Part shown: piece after piece, positions 35,584 to 43,871 of the stretch | Numbering within the stretch: position 1 is the first letter of the stretch | Layout of the letters: every line of letters starts with the position of its first letter | Source: Pseudoduganella umbonata | Lineage (GTDB): Bacteria > Pseudomonadota > Gammaproteobacteria > Burkholderiales > Burkholderiaceae_D | Assembly: GCF_014192225.1 (NCBI RefSeq) | Contig: NZ_JACHXS010000002.1 | Coordinates: 372,001-436,000, forward strand | Reading direction: 5' to 3' | Length of the DNA: 64,000 nucleotides | Notes under the pieces: generated by a model | What the model was told of the DNA's origin: nothing | The model's input: the letters and a program-made list of their open reading frames with translations, nothing else | Database searches by the model: none | Position numbers and translations under genes: made by a program

Positions 35584-37473
35584 TCACATGTCTACTGAAT
35601 TAAATGTGTAATTTTCGAGAATATGGGCTTTGGATGGTGAGGCCGGGATAATTGAAATTGAAGCGGTTTGCAGATTTGCACTTAAAAGATATCCGGCCTT
35701 GTAAAGTCCATCAATATCCTGCCAGCGGATCAGGGTACTGGAATTATTTTCAACATCTCTTTCCAGATAAATTTGACCATTGGTTCTTGTTTTATTGATG
35801 ACTTCCCTGGTAGTGGTCATGAGTTGATCTTTTTCGCCAAGCACGATTGCTATCTTATAAGGTAAGCTGGTCGCCCGATCAAAGGTATCGGTAGAGGTAA
35901 ATGCATGTGTTAATTTATCGAGACCCTTGGTATCCCTTCCCAGCTTTGACAGCAATTCATTCGCCAATCCCTGTGCCAAAATCGTTCGCGGATCAGGGAT
36001 GTAATGCAATTTCGCGCCATTCCTGGTTGCTTGTGATAATGCGATCGCTGGAGTGGACGCGCTGGTTGAAGTCCAGACGACGCGAATGCCACTTTCAACA
36101 GCCTTTTGGAGAAATGGTATGGCAAAGCTCAGCCGCTGGGCTTTCTCCTGCTCGGGTACCGGATCGTATGTAAACCGGGCTGGGGCCAGGCGGGCAAGTG
36201 CCGCAAGCGCAATGACGGCATTTTCCAGAACCACGTCTTCACCTCTGTTTTTCTTCTGCAGGAACGCGTGGAGGTCTGCTGAACGAAAGTCGATTTCGGC
36301 CAAAACTGATGCGGCCTCAAGCTGAAGCGTGGCATTTGTGAGGTCATCTTTCTCCACGTCCAGTTTCAGGATTGGCTTTGCAAGGGGAAGAACAGTCCGT
36401 TCGGATGTGGTCTTTCGGATGTATCTGAAAGCAGCGGCTTGGGAGACAATATTTTTGTCATTCAAGAAGACTTTCAGAGCGGCGTCCCGAAGCGATGGGT
36501 CGAAGCCGAATGTTCGCAGGATCACTGCCTTTTTCTGGGCCGGAAACGCCGGGTCGATCAGCGCGTTTTTTATGACTTCGATCACCCTGCCACGATGCTC
36601 ACCGCCTCCAATCAGCGAAGATTCTGTCGCCAAAGCAAGCACCAGATCACTGAAGTCAGATTCCGATGTTAACGGGTCAATAATTTCTTTTAGAATTTTA
36701 TCGATCCAGACTGACGTTATTTTTAGTTCGCCAATCGCAGTCCGGGTTCCAGATCTCGCACGTTCCATGATCAATGCTGTGGTGGCAACACGGGTCGTTA
36801 ACTTTGTTATGGACCCGTGTAAAGGGGATGATTCATCAGTCACGTCAAGCCATGATTTGACTTTGGCTTCGGCAAAAGATTTGACATGCCTCTGGATTTG
36901 GAAATATCCGCCGATTCCTAAAATCGTTCCCCCAGCAATCAGGAGGAGAATCATGTTCTTCGTCAGTTCAACTATTTTAACAACCCGGTCAACTGCAGCG
37001 CCCGATGCTTTGTTCGCGGCCTCTTCAATATTCTTAAGTGTTACGGCCTCTGCGGTTTTAAGCGACGCTTCTTTCGCTTCAATGTTTTTTGTCAGCTCGA
37101 GAAGGCGATTTTCCAGCTTTAAAACGGCTTCGTTTTGCTCAGGATGTGATGCTTTCGGATTTTCAGTTTCCACGTCAGTTCGAGAGGATTGGTGATGAAC
37201 TAAGCTACCATCACCTCGGCTGGAATTCAATTTTTGCTGTCCAGTTGCGATTTGATAGTGTTGTGTACGGCTTACGACTGGATGAATATAGTGGCCATGA
37301 GGAATAAGTTTTTCTGAATAGGCAAATTGGGTACATTCGGAAGCAATGGTCAGATCAATTGGCCAGTTCGGGAAACCGTAGGTGCGGGATTTCAGTGGGT
37401 GCCAGCTAATGACCTGGAGCGGTATCACGGATGCGTACGGCCCGATCCGGGCAGCTGCGCGGCCTCCGGGCAT
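35584..37473 (-). CDS. Unrecognised AT-rich gene: membrane-anchored coiled-coil/HEAT-like protein
   Basis: An open frame of 629 codons whose base composition is visibly more AT-rich than all neighbours. The region around residues 112-158 is a likely coiled coil (LKLENRLLELTKNIEAKEAS), followed by one transmembrane segment (173-191, MILLLIAGGTILGIGG). A large C-terminal part has helical HEAT-like repeats (LRTFGFDPSLRDAALKVFL, AAAFRYIRKTTSER, LENAVIALAALARLAP). The start is uncertain: the first ~35 residues read from high-GC DNA, and no Met occurs before the membrane helix, so a GTG near 37173 or another codon may be used. I recognise no family. The gene looks acquired by transfer. Confidence 0.6.
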   Translation of the reverse strand: MPGGRAAARIGPYASVIPLQVISWHPLKSRTYGFPNWPIDLTIASECTQFAYSEKLIPHGHYIHPVVSRTQHYQIATGQQKLNSSRGDGSLVHHQSSRTDVETENPKASHPEQNEAVLKLENRLLELTKNIEAKEASLKTAEAVTLKNIEEAANKASGAAVDRVVKIVELTKNMILLLIAGGTILGIGGYFQIQRHVKSFAEAKVKSWLDVTDESSPLHGSITKLTTRVATTALIMERARSGTRTAIGELKITSVWIDKILKEIIDPLTSESDFSDLVLALATESSLIGGGEHRGRVIEVIKNALIDPAFPAQKKAVILRTFGFDPSLRDAALKVFLNDKNIVSQAAAFRYIRKTTSERTVLPLAKPILKLDVEKDDLTNATLQLEAASVLAEIDFRSADLHAFLQKKNRGEDVVLENAVIALAALARLAPARFTYDPVPEQEKAQRLSFAIPFLQKAVESGIRVVWTSTSASTPAIALSQATRNGAKLHYIPDPRTILAQGLANELLSKLGRDTKGLDKLTHAFTSTDTFDRATSLPYKIAIVLGEKDQLMTTTREVINKTRTNGQIYLERDVENNSSTLIRWQDIDGLYKAGYLLSANLQTASISIIPASPSKAHILENYTFNSVDM

Positions 37474-37488
37474 GCCCTGAGCACCTGC

Positions 37489-37725
37489 CTAAGAGCGCAA
37501 TTTCTCCAGGATCGTCATCGCCACCCGTTCCGCCTCGGCCTCGGCGGCCTGCTGGTCCAGCAACGTGAGATCGGCCGACACGCGCTTCTTGGGGTAGAGA
37601 ACGTGCATGTGCATCGGGTTGGCGGACGGCGCCAGGATCGACACGTAGGCACCCCACTGCGCGGTGCCTTCCAGCGCTTCGCCCGTAAACTCGACCTCGT
37701 AACTGTCTATGTCCTTGATGGGCAC
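37489..37725 (-). CDS. Small conserved-looking hypothetical protein
   Basis: A 78-residue protein (MPIKDIDSYEVEFTGEALEG...) with a GTG start preceded by GGAGA at a good spacing. It has normal high-GC codon use, unlike the AT-rich gene just downstream. There are no membrane segments. The HMHVLYPKKRVSADLTLLDQ and EAERVAMTILEKL segments suggest a beta strand part and a terminal helix. No function is inferred. Confidence 0.55.
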   Translation of the reverse strand: MPIKDIDSYEVEFTGEALEGTAQWGAYVSILAPSANPMHMHVLYPKKRVSADLTLLDQQAAEAEAERVAMTILEKLRS

Positions 37726-37975
37726 GGTGCTCTCCGGAGAAGGGGATCTGGCGTCCTGCTATAGCTTAGGCAGCAAATCGTCCGATTGCATTGACTGTCA
37801 GGCAACTGGTCAACGTTCCGCCAGGTAGGCCACGAACGCTTCCGCTAAGGGCTCCGCCAGATCCTCGTCCGTGGCTGCGATGGCGATGTGCCAGAGCCGG
37901 TATTATTCCAGCGCGATCTGCACTGCGCGCCCGGCACACCGACTCGGCAAGCACCAAAAATTTCTTCGCATAATT

Positions 37976-38006
37976 TTGTGCGTCGCACAAAGGCTTATGC
38001 TATACT
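37976..38006 (+). promoter_or_regulatory. Promoter of the candidate small RNA
   Basis: An extended -10 element TGCTATACT (TATACT at 38001-38006) lies 19 bp after TTGTGC (37976-37981), a loose -35. The extended -10 (TG one base upstream) can compensate for the poor -35. Transcription would begin near 38013. Confidence 0.5.
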
Positions 38007-38012
38007 TTGTTT

Positions 38013-38268
38013 GTCGGTGAGTTTATTCGCATCGGCCGAAGCAGGTGGCGCGAACAGGCAAGTGTAATGCTGTGACGCGAGCGGTTGAAAAACCGGGACG
38101 CCTGCAGGGTTGTCGTTCCAGACTTTGTCGGATTTACACGCCGGCCGCACTGCGCAGATAGCGCAGGCGCCCCGGAGTTTCGCACCATGCAGATAGCATG
38201 GGCTGAAACAGCGATACAAGCATTGGCAGCACATTGAAACGAAGCCCGCAGCAAGCGGGCTTTTTTTT
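38013..38268 (+). ncRNA. Candidate structured small RNA of about 255 nt
   Basis: The region between an extended -10 promoter and a perfect intrinsic terminator has no convincing protein frame. It contains a stem CGGTT-GAAA-AACCG (38082-38095, GAAA tetraloop). Two consecutive hairpins share the loop AGATA: CTGCGC-AGATA-GCGCAG (38150-38166) and CCATGC-AGATA-GCATGG (38185-38201), with different stems. The compensated stems with an identical loop suggest selection for RNA structure. It does not look like tmRNA, RNase P RNA or SRP RNA. A 6S RNA or regulatory RNA remains possible. The infA gene lies 115 bp downstream. Confidence 0.55.
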
Positions 38269-38269
38269 C
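38243..38269 (+). terminator. Intrinsic terminator of the candidate small RNA
   Basis: A 7-bp GC stem AGCCCGC / GCGGGCT with a short loop is followed directly by eight T residues. This is the clearest intrinsic terminator in the window, and no protein gene precedes it on the plus strand. Confidence 0.9.
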
Positions 38270-38383
38270 CCCGTTACGCCCTCATCTGCGTAACTTCCCG
38301 CTTGCCACCGAGCGCACCCTCACTGTTGCTCATCCATTACTGTAGTATCCGTCCGCGTCATGCGGGCACCATCGAAAGGGAAT

Positions 38384-38644
38384 ATGGCTAAAGAAGAACT
38401 TATCGAAATGAACGGTCTCGTCACGGAAATCCTGCCGGAAATGCGCTTCCGCGTCGATCTCGACAACGGTCACAAGCTGATCGCCTACACCTCCGGCAAA
38501 ATGAAGAAAAACCACATCCGTATCATTGCGGGTGACCGTGTGACGCTGGAAATGTCGCCATACGACCTGAACAAGGGTCGCATCACATTCCGTCACATCG
38601 AAAAGCGTGGCCCAGTGCCAACGCATCAGCCTCGCCGCCGTTAA
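38384..38644 (+). CDS. infA: Translation initiation factor IF-1
   Basis: An 86-residue S1/OB-fold protein ([20 protein letters not shown], then [21 protein letters not shown] and [18 protein letters not shown]). It has an extra C-terminal tail [12 protein letters not shown] not found in E. coli IF-1 (72 residues), typical of an IF-1 form common in Burkholderiales that often occurs alongside the ribosomal-operon copy. The ATG at 38384 is preceded by AAAGGGAAT. It binds the 30S A-site during initiation. Confidence 0.93.
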   Translation: MAKEELIEMNGLVTEILPEMRFRVDLDNGHKLIAYTSGKMKKNHIRIIAGDRVTLEMSPYDLNKGRITFRHIEKRGPVPTHQPRRR

Positions 38645-38717
38645 TCGCTGTACAGCGCGATTTCCTCAGCGCGGCACAAGGTAGTACCCGTTCGTCACCT
38701 GCGGGCCGGTCCTGGCT

Positions 38718-38767
38718 GATTTCAGCTGGCGACTTCAGCTAGCGACTTCAGCTAGCGGACTTCAGGG
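38718..38767. repeat. 13-bp tandem repeat between infA and kptA
   Basis: Consecutive units GATTTCAGCTGGC, GACTTCAGCTAGC, GACTTCAGCTAGC and a truncated GGACTTCAGGG lie at 13-bp pitch in the 270-bp gap. Nothing else is evident in the gap. The core TTCAGC resembles the other short tandem arrays in the window. Confidence 0.8.
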
Positions 38768-38914
38768 ACGTACGCATCGGCACAGGCGTTGGCACCTGGG
38801 CTGAATACAACATGCCAATGGCGACCTGATCGCCTGCCGGTCCGACCGATAACCTCGTACCGGCAAACCCAATACAATCATGGGCAACGCCATCGCCAGA
38901 CCGATCCGCTGCCC

Positions 38915-39472
38915 ATGCCTGCCCGCAAGCCCAACGAACGTATCAGCCGGTTCCTGTCCCTGATCCTGCGCCACGCGCCCGATACGATCGGCCTCACGCT
39001 GGACCGTAACGGCTGGGCCGACGTGGCCGAGCTGCTCGACAAGGCCAGTCAACACGGCACGCCGCTCACGCTGGAAACGCTGCGCGAGGTCGTCGCCGGC
39101 AACGACAAACAACGCTTTGCCTTCAGCGAGGACGGTGCGCGCATCCGCGCCAGCCAGGGCCATTCGCTGCGTTCCGTGGACCTGGCGCTGGCCCCATCGA
39201 TTCCGCCTCGCGTGCTTTACCACGGCACGGCCAGCCGCTTCATCACCGCGATCCGCCAGTCCGGACTGCGGCCGGGCGCGCGGCAGCATGTGCACCTGTC
39301 CGCCGACCGGGATACCGCCACCAGGGTGGGAGCACGCCACGGCGTGCCGGTCGTGCTGGAAATCCGCGCAGCCGACCTGCATGCGCAGGGCCAGGTGTTC
39401 TACCAGTCCGACAACGGCGTGTGGCTGACCGGCGCGGTGCCGGTGCGCTTCATCGATTTTCCGGGAAAGTGA
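38915..39472 (+). CDS. kptA: RNA 2'-phosphotransferase KptA/Tpt1
   Basis: A 185-residue Tpt1-type enzyme that removes a 2'-phosphate from RNA using NAD+, forming ADP-ribose 1'',2''-cyclic phosphate. Family motifs [22 protein letters not shown], the catalytic QGHS, LYHGT and HVHLS are all visible (Arg-His-Arg-Arg pattern). The ATG at 38915 fits the family length; longer frames add a non-family tail. No tRNA ligase that would create a 2'-phosphate is seen nearby, so the bacterial role is open. Confidence 0.92.
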   Translation: MPARKPNERISRFLSLILRHAPDTIGLTLDRNGWADVAELLDKASQHGTPLTLETLREVVAGNDKQRFAFSEDGARIRASQGHSLRSVDLALAPSIPPRVLYHGTASRFITAIRQSGLRPGARQHVHLSADRDTATRVGARHGVPVVLEIRAADLHAQGQVFYQSDNGVWLTGAVPVRFIDFPGK

Positions 39473-39474
39473 CG

Positions 39475-40380
39475 CTACGCCGCGGTCGGGGTATCGTCCG
39501 TCTGCGTCTGCTGCTGTGTGTCCGGCGTCGGCGCCGGCTGCAACGGCTGGGTGAGCGTGAATTGCGTGGTCAGGAACTGCGCGATCTTCTGCTGCGTGGC
39601 CGGCAGGTAGGGAATGTTCATGTGATCCGATTCGGGAATCGTTTCATCCATGTGGACGCGCAGCAGTTTCGATACGAGCACATCGGTATGCATGTGCGGC
39701 ACCACGTCGTCGCTCGCCGCGCGCAGCACATAGGTCGGGGCGGACAGCAGCGAGGCGTACTTGATCGATTCGAAGCGGTGGCGCAGCAGGTAGCTGACGG
39801 GCACGCCGCGGAAACGGCGCTGGGCCAGCGCCAGGATCGAGTCGTAGGGCGTGATCAGCACCACCGAATGCGCCGGCCTTTCCTTGGCCACCTGCACCGC
39901 CACGCCGGAACCGAGGCTACGGCCCACGACGGCCATCCGTTGCCGGTCCACGTTGCTGCGGCCGCACAGCCAGTCGAACAGCATGCAGCCATCCTCGACC
40001 ATGTGTTCCTCGCCCGGCTCGCCGCGCGAATCGCCGTAGCCGCGGTAGTTCATCGCCAGCACGGCCATGCCGGGAAACAGGTTGCCCGCATCGCGCACCA
40101 CCCACGACACTTCTTCCGAGCGGCCGCCGAAATAGACGACGGCCGGATGCGGCCCCGGCGTAGGCGGCGTCATCAGCCAGCCCGCCAGGCGCGTGCCGTC
40201 GTTGGCGCGCAGCACCACGGCGCGCGTGCGATGCGCGCTGCTGCGCGGATTTTGCACTTCACGTACCAGCGTGGGATTGAACAGCAGCTTGCGTTGGCCG
40301 GCTGCGATTGCGGAAATCATGCCGGCCCACAGGAAACCGACCACGCCCACGGCGGCGGCGACTTTTCTCGATGTACTCAT
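39475..40380 (-). CDS. Alpha/beta hydrolase, membrane-anchored
   Basis: A 301-residue alpha/beta hydrolase with an N-terminal hydrophobic anchor (VAAAVGVVGFLWAGMISAIAA). The nucleophile elbow is GRSLGSG (Ser155), and an Asp (ASDDVVP) and a His (ESDHMNIP) complete the triad. The C-terminal 30 residues are a Gln/Thr/Pro-rich tail. It resembles BEM46/YfhR-like hydrolases. Its stop lies 2 bp from the convergent kptA stop. It is 87 bp downstream of the TPR lipoprotein gene. Confidence 0.85.
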   Translation of the reverse strand: MSTSRKVAAAVGVVGFLWAGMISAIAAGQRKLLFNPTLVREVQNPRSSAHRTRAVVLRANDGTRLAGWLMTPPTPGPHPAVVYFGGRSEEVSWVVRDAGNLFPGMAVLAMNYRGYGDSRGEPGEEHMVEDGCMLFDWLCGRSNVDRQRMAVVGRSLGSGVAVQVAKERPAHSVVLITPYDSILALAQRRFRGVPVSYLLRHRFESIKYASLLSAPTYVLRAASDDVVPHMHTDVLVSKLLRVHMDETIPESDHMNIPYLPATQQKIAQFLTTQFTLTQPLQPAPTPDTQQQTQTDDTPTAA

Positions 40381-40467
40381 GAGCCCAGTCTACCGCCAAA
40401 CGCGGCCGGGCGTCGCGCATGCTGTTGCGTTTTCGCTAGGGGTGTTGCCTGGGAGCCGCTCCAGGAT

Positions 40468-41766
40468 TCAGTGCTGCGGCACGGGTGCCGCCTGCGCGCG
40501 CAGGCGGTCCAGCTTGGCCGCATACAGCGCGTGGTCGGTGCGCGTGGTGCTGGTGTCCCTGGCCCGTTTGATATGCTCGTCGGCGCGGCGATGGTCGCCC
40601 AGTTGCCGCAGGGCGGCAGCCATCCAGGCATGGAATTCGTGATAATCCGGGTCGCGCTGCAATTCGCGTTCGAACAGCCGGCGGGCGCGGGACCAGTCGC
40701 CCATCGCCATCGCCGCACGGCCCAGGTCGAAGTAGTGGAACGGTGCCACCGGCTGCAGCCGCGCCAGCTGCTGGCGCAGCACGCCCGCTTCGGCCTTGCG
40801 GCCTTCGGCGTCGAGCAGCTGGGCCAGGTTGTTCAACACCATCGTGCTGTTCGGCTCGCGCTCCAGCGCCCAGCGCAGCGTGCGCTCGGCCAGTGCCGCA
40901 TCGCCATGGCGGCGGTACACCACGGCCAGCGTGTTGTAGGCATACAGCAGGGCCGGGTCGGCGGCAATCGCCTGGCGCGCCCACCAGTAGGCGTCGTCGA
41001 AGCGCTCGCGCGCCAGGGCCTCGGCGGCGCGGTTGTTCATGAACATCGCCACCACCGTGTGGCGGGCGATCACGTTGCCTTCCTTCATGCGGCCGTCGGG
41101 CGGCGGCAGGAAGTCGACCACCATGTAGCTGGCGCTGTCGTACGTGCTCACGGTATCCCGGAATATCCTGCCCAGCTTCAGGTTGACGTGGCCGCTGTTG
41201 AAATAAAGGTCGCCGCTGCGGCTCCACGCATCGTCGACGGGAATGTCCTGGAACACGACCGGAATGTTCAGCTCGTTTGCGAGCGCCGCCGTCATGATCA
41301 CCAGCGACAGGCAGTTGCCCTGGCGCGCCTCGAACGCCTGCGATGCCGTGCGCGTCATCGCGGAGTCGTATTCGAGCTGCAGGCCGTCGCGCTGGTACAG
41401 CGCCTCGAACAGCGCGCGCCGGATTTCCCGGCCGCGGCGGTGGCGCTGCACTTCACGCGTATAGGTCTGCATGGCCGGCGTCAGCGCGAAGATCTCGGCT
41501 TCGGTGAGCGTGGTATTGGCGGGGGCGAACAGGTGATCGGCAAACAGGTCGCCGGGCGGCGCCTGCGGTGCGAGCGCGGTGGCGCAGCCGCCCAGTGCGG
41601 CCATGGCGGCCGCGAGAAGCAGGGCCAGCGCCAGCCGCGCGGCGCGCCAGCGCGATTCACGCCGGCGCGATTCACGCAAACGGGATTCAAGCGGGAATTC
41701 AAGCGGGGATTCAAGCCGACCAACCAGCGAGGACCCCGGCAGGCAAGCGGGCGAGGAACTGGACAT
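40468..41766 (-). CDS. Lipoprotein with transglutaminase-like and TPR regions
   Basis: A 432-residue protein with a lipobox LGGC (Cys61) after a hydrophobic core. The unusually long 60-residue leader is rich in Arg/Glu/Ser (PLESRLRESRRRESRWR) and is encoded by short DNA repeats. AGGAGG precisely before the ATG at 41766 supports that start. The middle (ARQGNCLSLVIMTAALANEL) looks like a cysteine-centred transglutaminase-like domain, and the C-terminal half contains TPR units (YNTLAVVYRRHGDAALAERT, YFDLGRAAMAMGDWSRARRLF). It probably acts as an outer-membrane-attached scaffold; the exact role is unknown. Confidence 0.75.
   Translation of the reverse strand: MSSSSPACLPGSSLVGRLESPLEFPLESRLRESRRRESRWRAARLALALLLAAAMAALGGCATALAPQAPPGDLFADHLFAPANTTLTEAEIFALTPAMQTYTREVQRHRRGREIRRALFEALYQRDGLQLEYDSAMTRTASQAFEARQGNCLSLVIMTAALANELNIPVVFQDIPVDDAWSRSGDLYFNSGHVNLKLGRIFRDTVSTYDSASYMVVDFLPPPDGRMKEGNVIARHTVVAMFMNNRAAEALARERFDDAYWWARQAIAADPALLYAYNTLAVVYRRHGDAALAERTLRWALEREPNSTMVLNNLAQLLDAEGRKAEAGVLRQQLARLQPVAPFHYFDLGRAAMAMGDWSRARRLFERELQRDPDYHEFHAWMAAALRQLGDHRRADEHIKRARDTSTTRTDHALYAAKLDRLRAQAAPVPQH
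41650..41716. repeat. Short repeats encoding the lipoprotein leader
   Basis: Repeated GATTCACGC/GATTCAAGC-type motifs at roughly 11-17-bp spacing lie within the start of the TPR lipoprotein gene. They produce the ES(R/P) repeats of its n-region. The number of copies might vary between strains. Confidence 0.55.
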
Positions 41767-41824
41767 GGCACCCTCCTATCGGGCCAGTATCCTCCCCGCC
41801 GTTTCGCTTGTCAAAGCCGCGGCA

Positions 41825-43804
41825 TCAGCGGGACGGCAGCACCAGCAGCTGCAGGCCCGAAGGCGTTTCCGGCGCGTGGTAGACGCGCTGGGTGGCCTTC
41901 CTGAAGTCTTCCGGCTTGGCCGTCGGGATATCCGTGAACGTCTGCGGATTCAGGTCGATCAGCGGGAACCACGAGCTTTGCACCTGCACCATGATGCGGT
42001 GGCCGCGGCGGAACGTGTGATGCACGTCGCCCAGGTGGAAATTCACGGCCTCGACCTTGTTCGGCACGAACGCCTCGGCCCGCTCGAAGCTGTTGCGGAA
42101 CTTGCCGCGCAGCGGGTTGCCGCGCACCAGCTGCTGGTAGCCGGCCATCGTCGGGGTCGGTGCCGGCACGTCCTTGCCGCGCTTGCGCTCGCCGTCGGAG
42201 GCATCCGGATAATCGTTCGGGTAGACGTCGATCAGCTTCACCACCCAGTCGGCGTCCGTGCCGCTGGTGGAAACGAACAGCTTCGGCGTGACCGGCCCGG
42301 CGATCGTCACGTCCTGTTCCAGCGGTTCGGTCTGGTAGACCAGCACGTCCGGCCGGGTGGCGGCGAAGCGCTGGTCGGACACCATGTATTCCTTCGGCAC
42401 GCCGGTGGCGGGGTAGCCGACGAACGGCACCGGCTTCTTCGGATCGCTCACGTATTCGTCGTAGCCGCTGTCGCGGTCGGCCGCGGTGGCGGGCTTTTGC
42501 CAGCCCAGTCCGCCATTGGCGCCGAAGTAGAGGATGCGCGGCTTTGCCGCCTGCGGCGGCCATGCGGTGTACTGGCGCCACACATTGGTGCCCGTTTCGA
42601 AGGCCGTCACCTCGGCGATCGGCTTCGCCGGCTTGGCGCCCTTCAGGTGCTGCTCGAAGAACGGGTACTGGATCTGCTTGCGGAAGTAGTCGCCCGTATT
42701 GGCATCGAACCGGACCCGGCCCAGGCTCTTGCCGTCGCCGCCGGCCCAGCCGCCGTGCACCCACGGGCCCACCACCAGTCCGTTGAACGTGGTGGGGTTG
42801 TATTTCTTGATGGCGTGATACGTGGTGAAGGGGCCCTGCAGGTCTTCCGCGTCGTACCAGCCGCCCACCGTGAGCACGGCCGCCTTCACGTTCTTCAGGT
42901 GCGGCGCGATATTGCGGCTCTTCCAGAAATCGTCGTAGGTAGTGTGCTCGATCATCGGCGAAAACAGCGTGCGCTGCTTGTCCGACAGGCTCGACGCGAT
43001 GTTCGCCAGCGTCAGCCGCTGCAGGAAGTAATCGTAGCCGTCCGGCACGCCGTAGTCGAAGTCGCTCCACGTTTTCGGCAGCGGCGTGGGGTTCGGTTCC
43101 TCGGTGAACGCGGCATAGAAGTCGAAGTTGGCGGCCAGCATGAAGGCGCCGCCGTGGTAGGCATCGTCGCCCATGTACAGGTCCGTCACCGGCGCCTGCG
43201 GCGACGCGGCCTTGATGGCCGGGTGCGAATCGATGATGCTCGCCGACGTATAGAAGCCGGGGTAGCTGATGCCGAGGATGCCGACCTTGCCATTATTGTT
43301 CGGCACGTTCTTCAGCAGCCATTCGACGGTGTCGTGCATGTCCTGCGATTCGTTGCCCTGGCCTGCCACGCGCCGGGCGTTCACGTGCGGCGTCATTTCC
43401 TGCCATTTACCCCCGGACATGAAGCGGCCCCGCACATCCTGCTTGACGAAGATGTAGCCGCTGTCCTCGAACTCCTTCGACGGCCCGATCTGCTTCGGCA
43501 TGAAGTTCACGCCGTAGCGCAGCTGCTCGTCGGCGTACACGCCCGCACTGTAGGGTGTGCGCTGCATCAGGAACGGGTAGCTGCGGCTGCTGTCTTTCGG
43601 CACGTAGACCACGGTGAACAGCTTCACGCCGTCGCGCATCGGCACCTGGAATTCGTATTTCGTGTAGCGCTCGCGCAGGTCGCTTTTGGCTTCCTTTGCC
43701 GGTTCGTCGTCGTGGACGGCCAGCCCGGCTGCCTGGGCGGTGCCGAATGCACACAGGAGGGAGAGGGCGAGGGCGCTGATTTGCGTGGGGATGGGGCGGG
43801 ACAT
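41825..43804 (-). CDS. CocE/NonD family hydrolase (X-Pro dipeptidyl-peptidase-like)
   Basis: A 659-residue secreted hydrolase. It has a signal peptide (ALSLLCAFGTAQA), an N-terminal CocE alpha/beta domain with nucleophile Ser about 180 in GISYPG, and a C-terminal beta-jelly-roll from about residue 430 (VTPKLFVSTSGTDADWVVKLIDVYP). This pattern is that of alpha-amino-acid ester hydrolases and glutaryl-7-ACA acylase-like proteins. The ATG at 43804 follows AAGGAAACG. The natural substrate is unknown. It lies within a row of same-strand genes, 58 bp upstream of the TPR lipoprotein. Confidence 0.92.
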   Translation of the reverse strand: MSRPIPTQISALALSLLCAFGTAQAAGLAVHDDEPAKEAKSDLRERYTKYEFQVPMRDGVKLFTVVYVPKDSSRSYPFLMQRTPYSAGVYADEQLRYGVNFMPKQIGPSKEFEDSGYIFVKQDVRGRFMSGGKWQEMTPHVNARRVAGQGNESQDMHDTVEWLLKNVPNNNGKVGILGISYPGFYTSASIIDSHPAIKAASPQAPVTDLYMGDDAYHGGAFMLAANFDFYAAFTEEPNPTPLPKTWSDFDYGVPDGYDYFLQRLTLANIASSLSDKQRTLFSPMIEHTTYDDFWKSRNIAPHLKNVKAAVLTVGGWYDAEDLQGPFTTYHAIKKYNPTTFNGLVVGPWVHGGWAGGDGKSLGRVRFDANTGDYFRKQIQYPFFEQHLKGAKPAKPIAEVTAFETGTNVWRQYTAWPPQAAKPRILYFGANGGLGWQKPATAADRDSGYDEYVSDPKKPVPFVGYPATGVPKEYMVSDQRFAATRPDVLVYQTEPLEQDVTIAGPVTPKLFVSTSGTDADWVVKLIDVYPNDYPDASDGERKRGKDVPAPTPTMAGYQQLVRGNPLRGKFRNSFERAEAFVPNKVEAVNFHLGDVHHTFRRGHRIMVQVQSSWFPLIDLNPQTFTDIPTAKPEDFRKATQRVYHAPETPSGLQLLVLPSR

Positions 43805-43871
43805 CGTTTCCTTCGTTCGGTCGACACAAGAAGCGTGCAGTGTAGCCGAAGTGGAAACGTGCCCGGGCCCG

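Noticed and set aside
37995..38254. Minus-strand frames of about 80 codons overlapping the small RNA candidate
   Set aside because: They lack ribosome-binding sites and any recognisable protein. The plus-strand promoter and terminator explain the region better.
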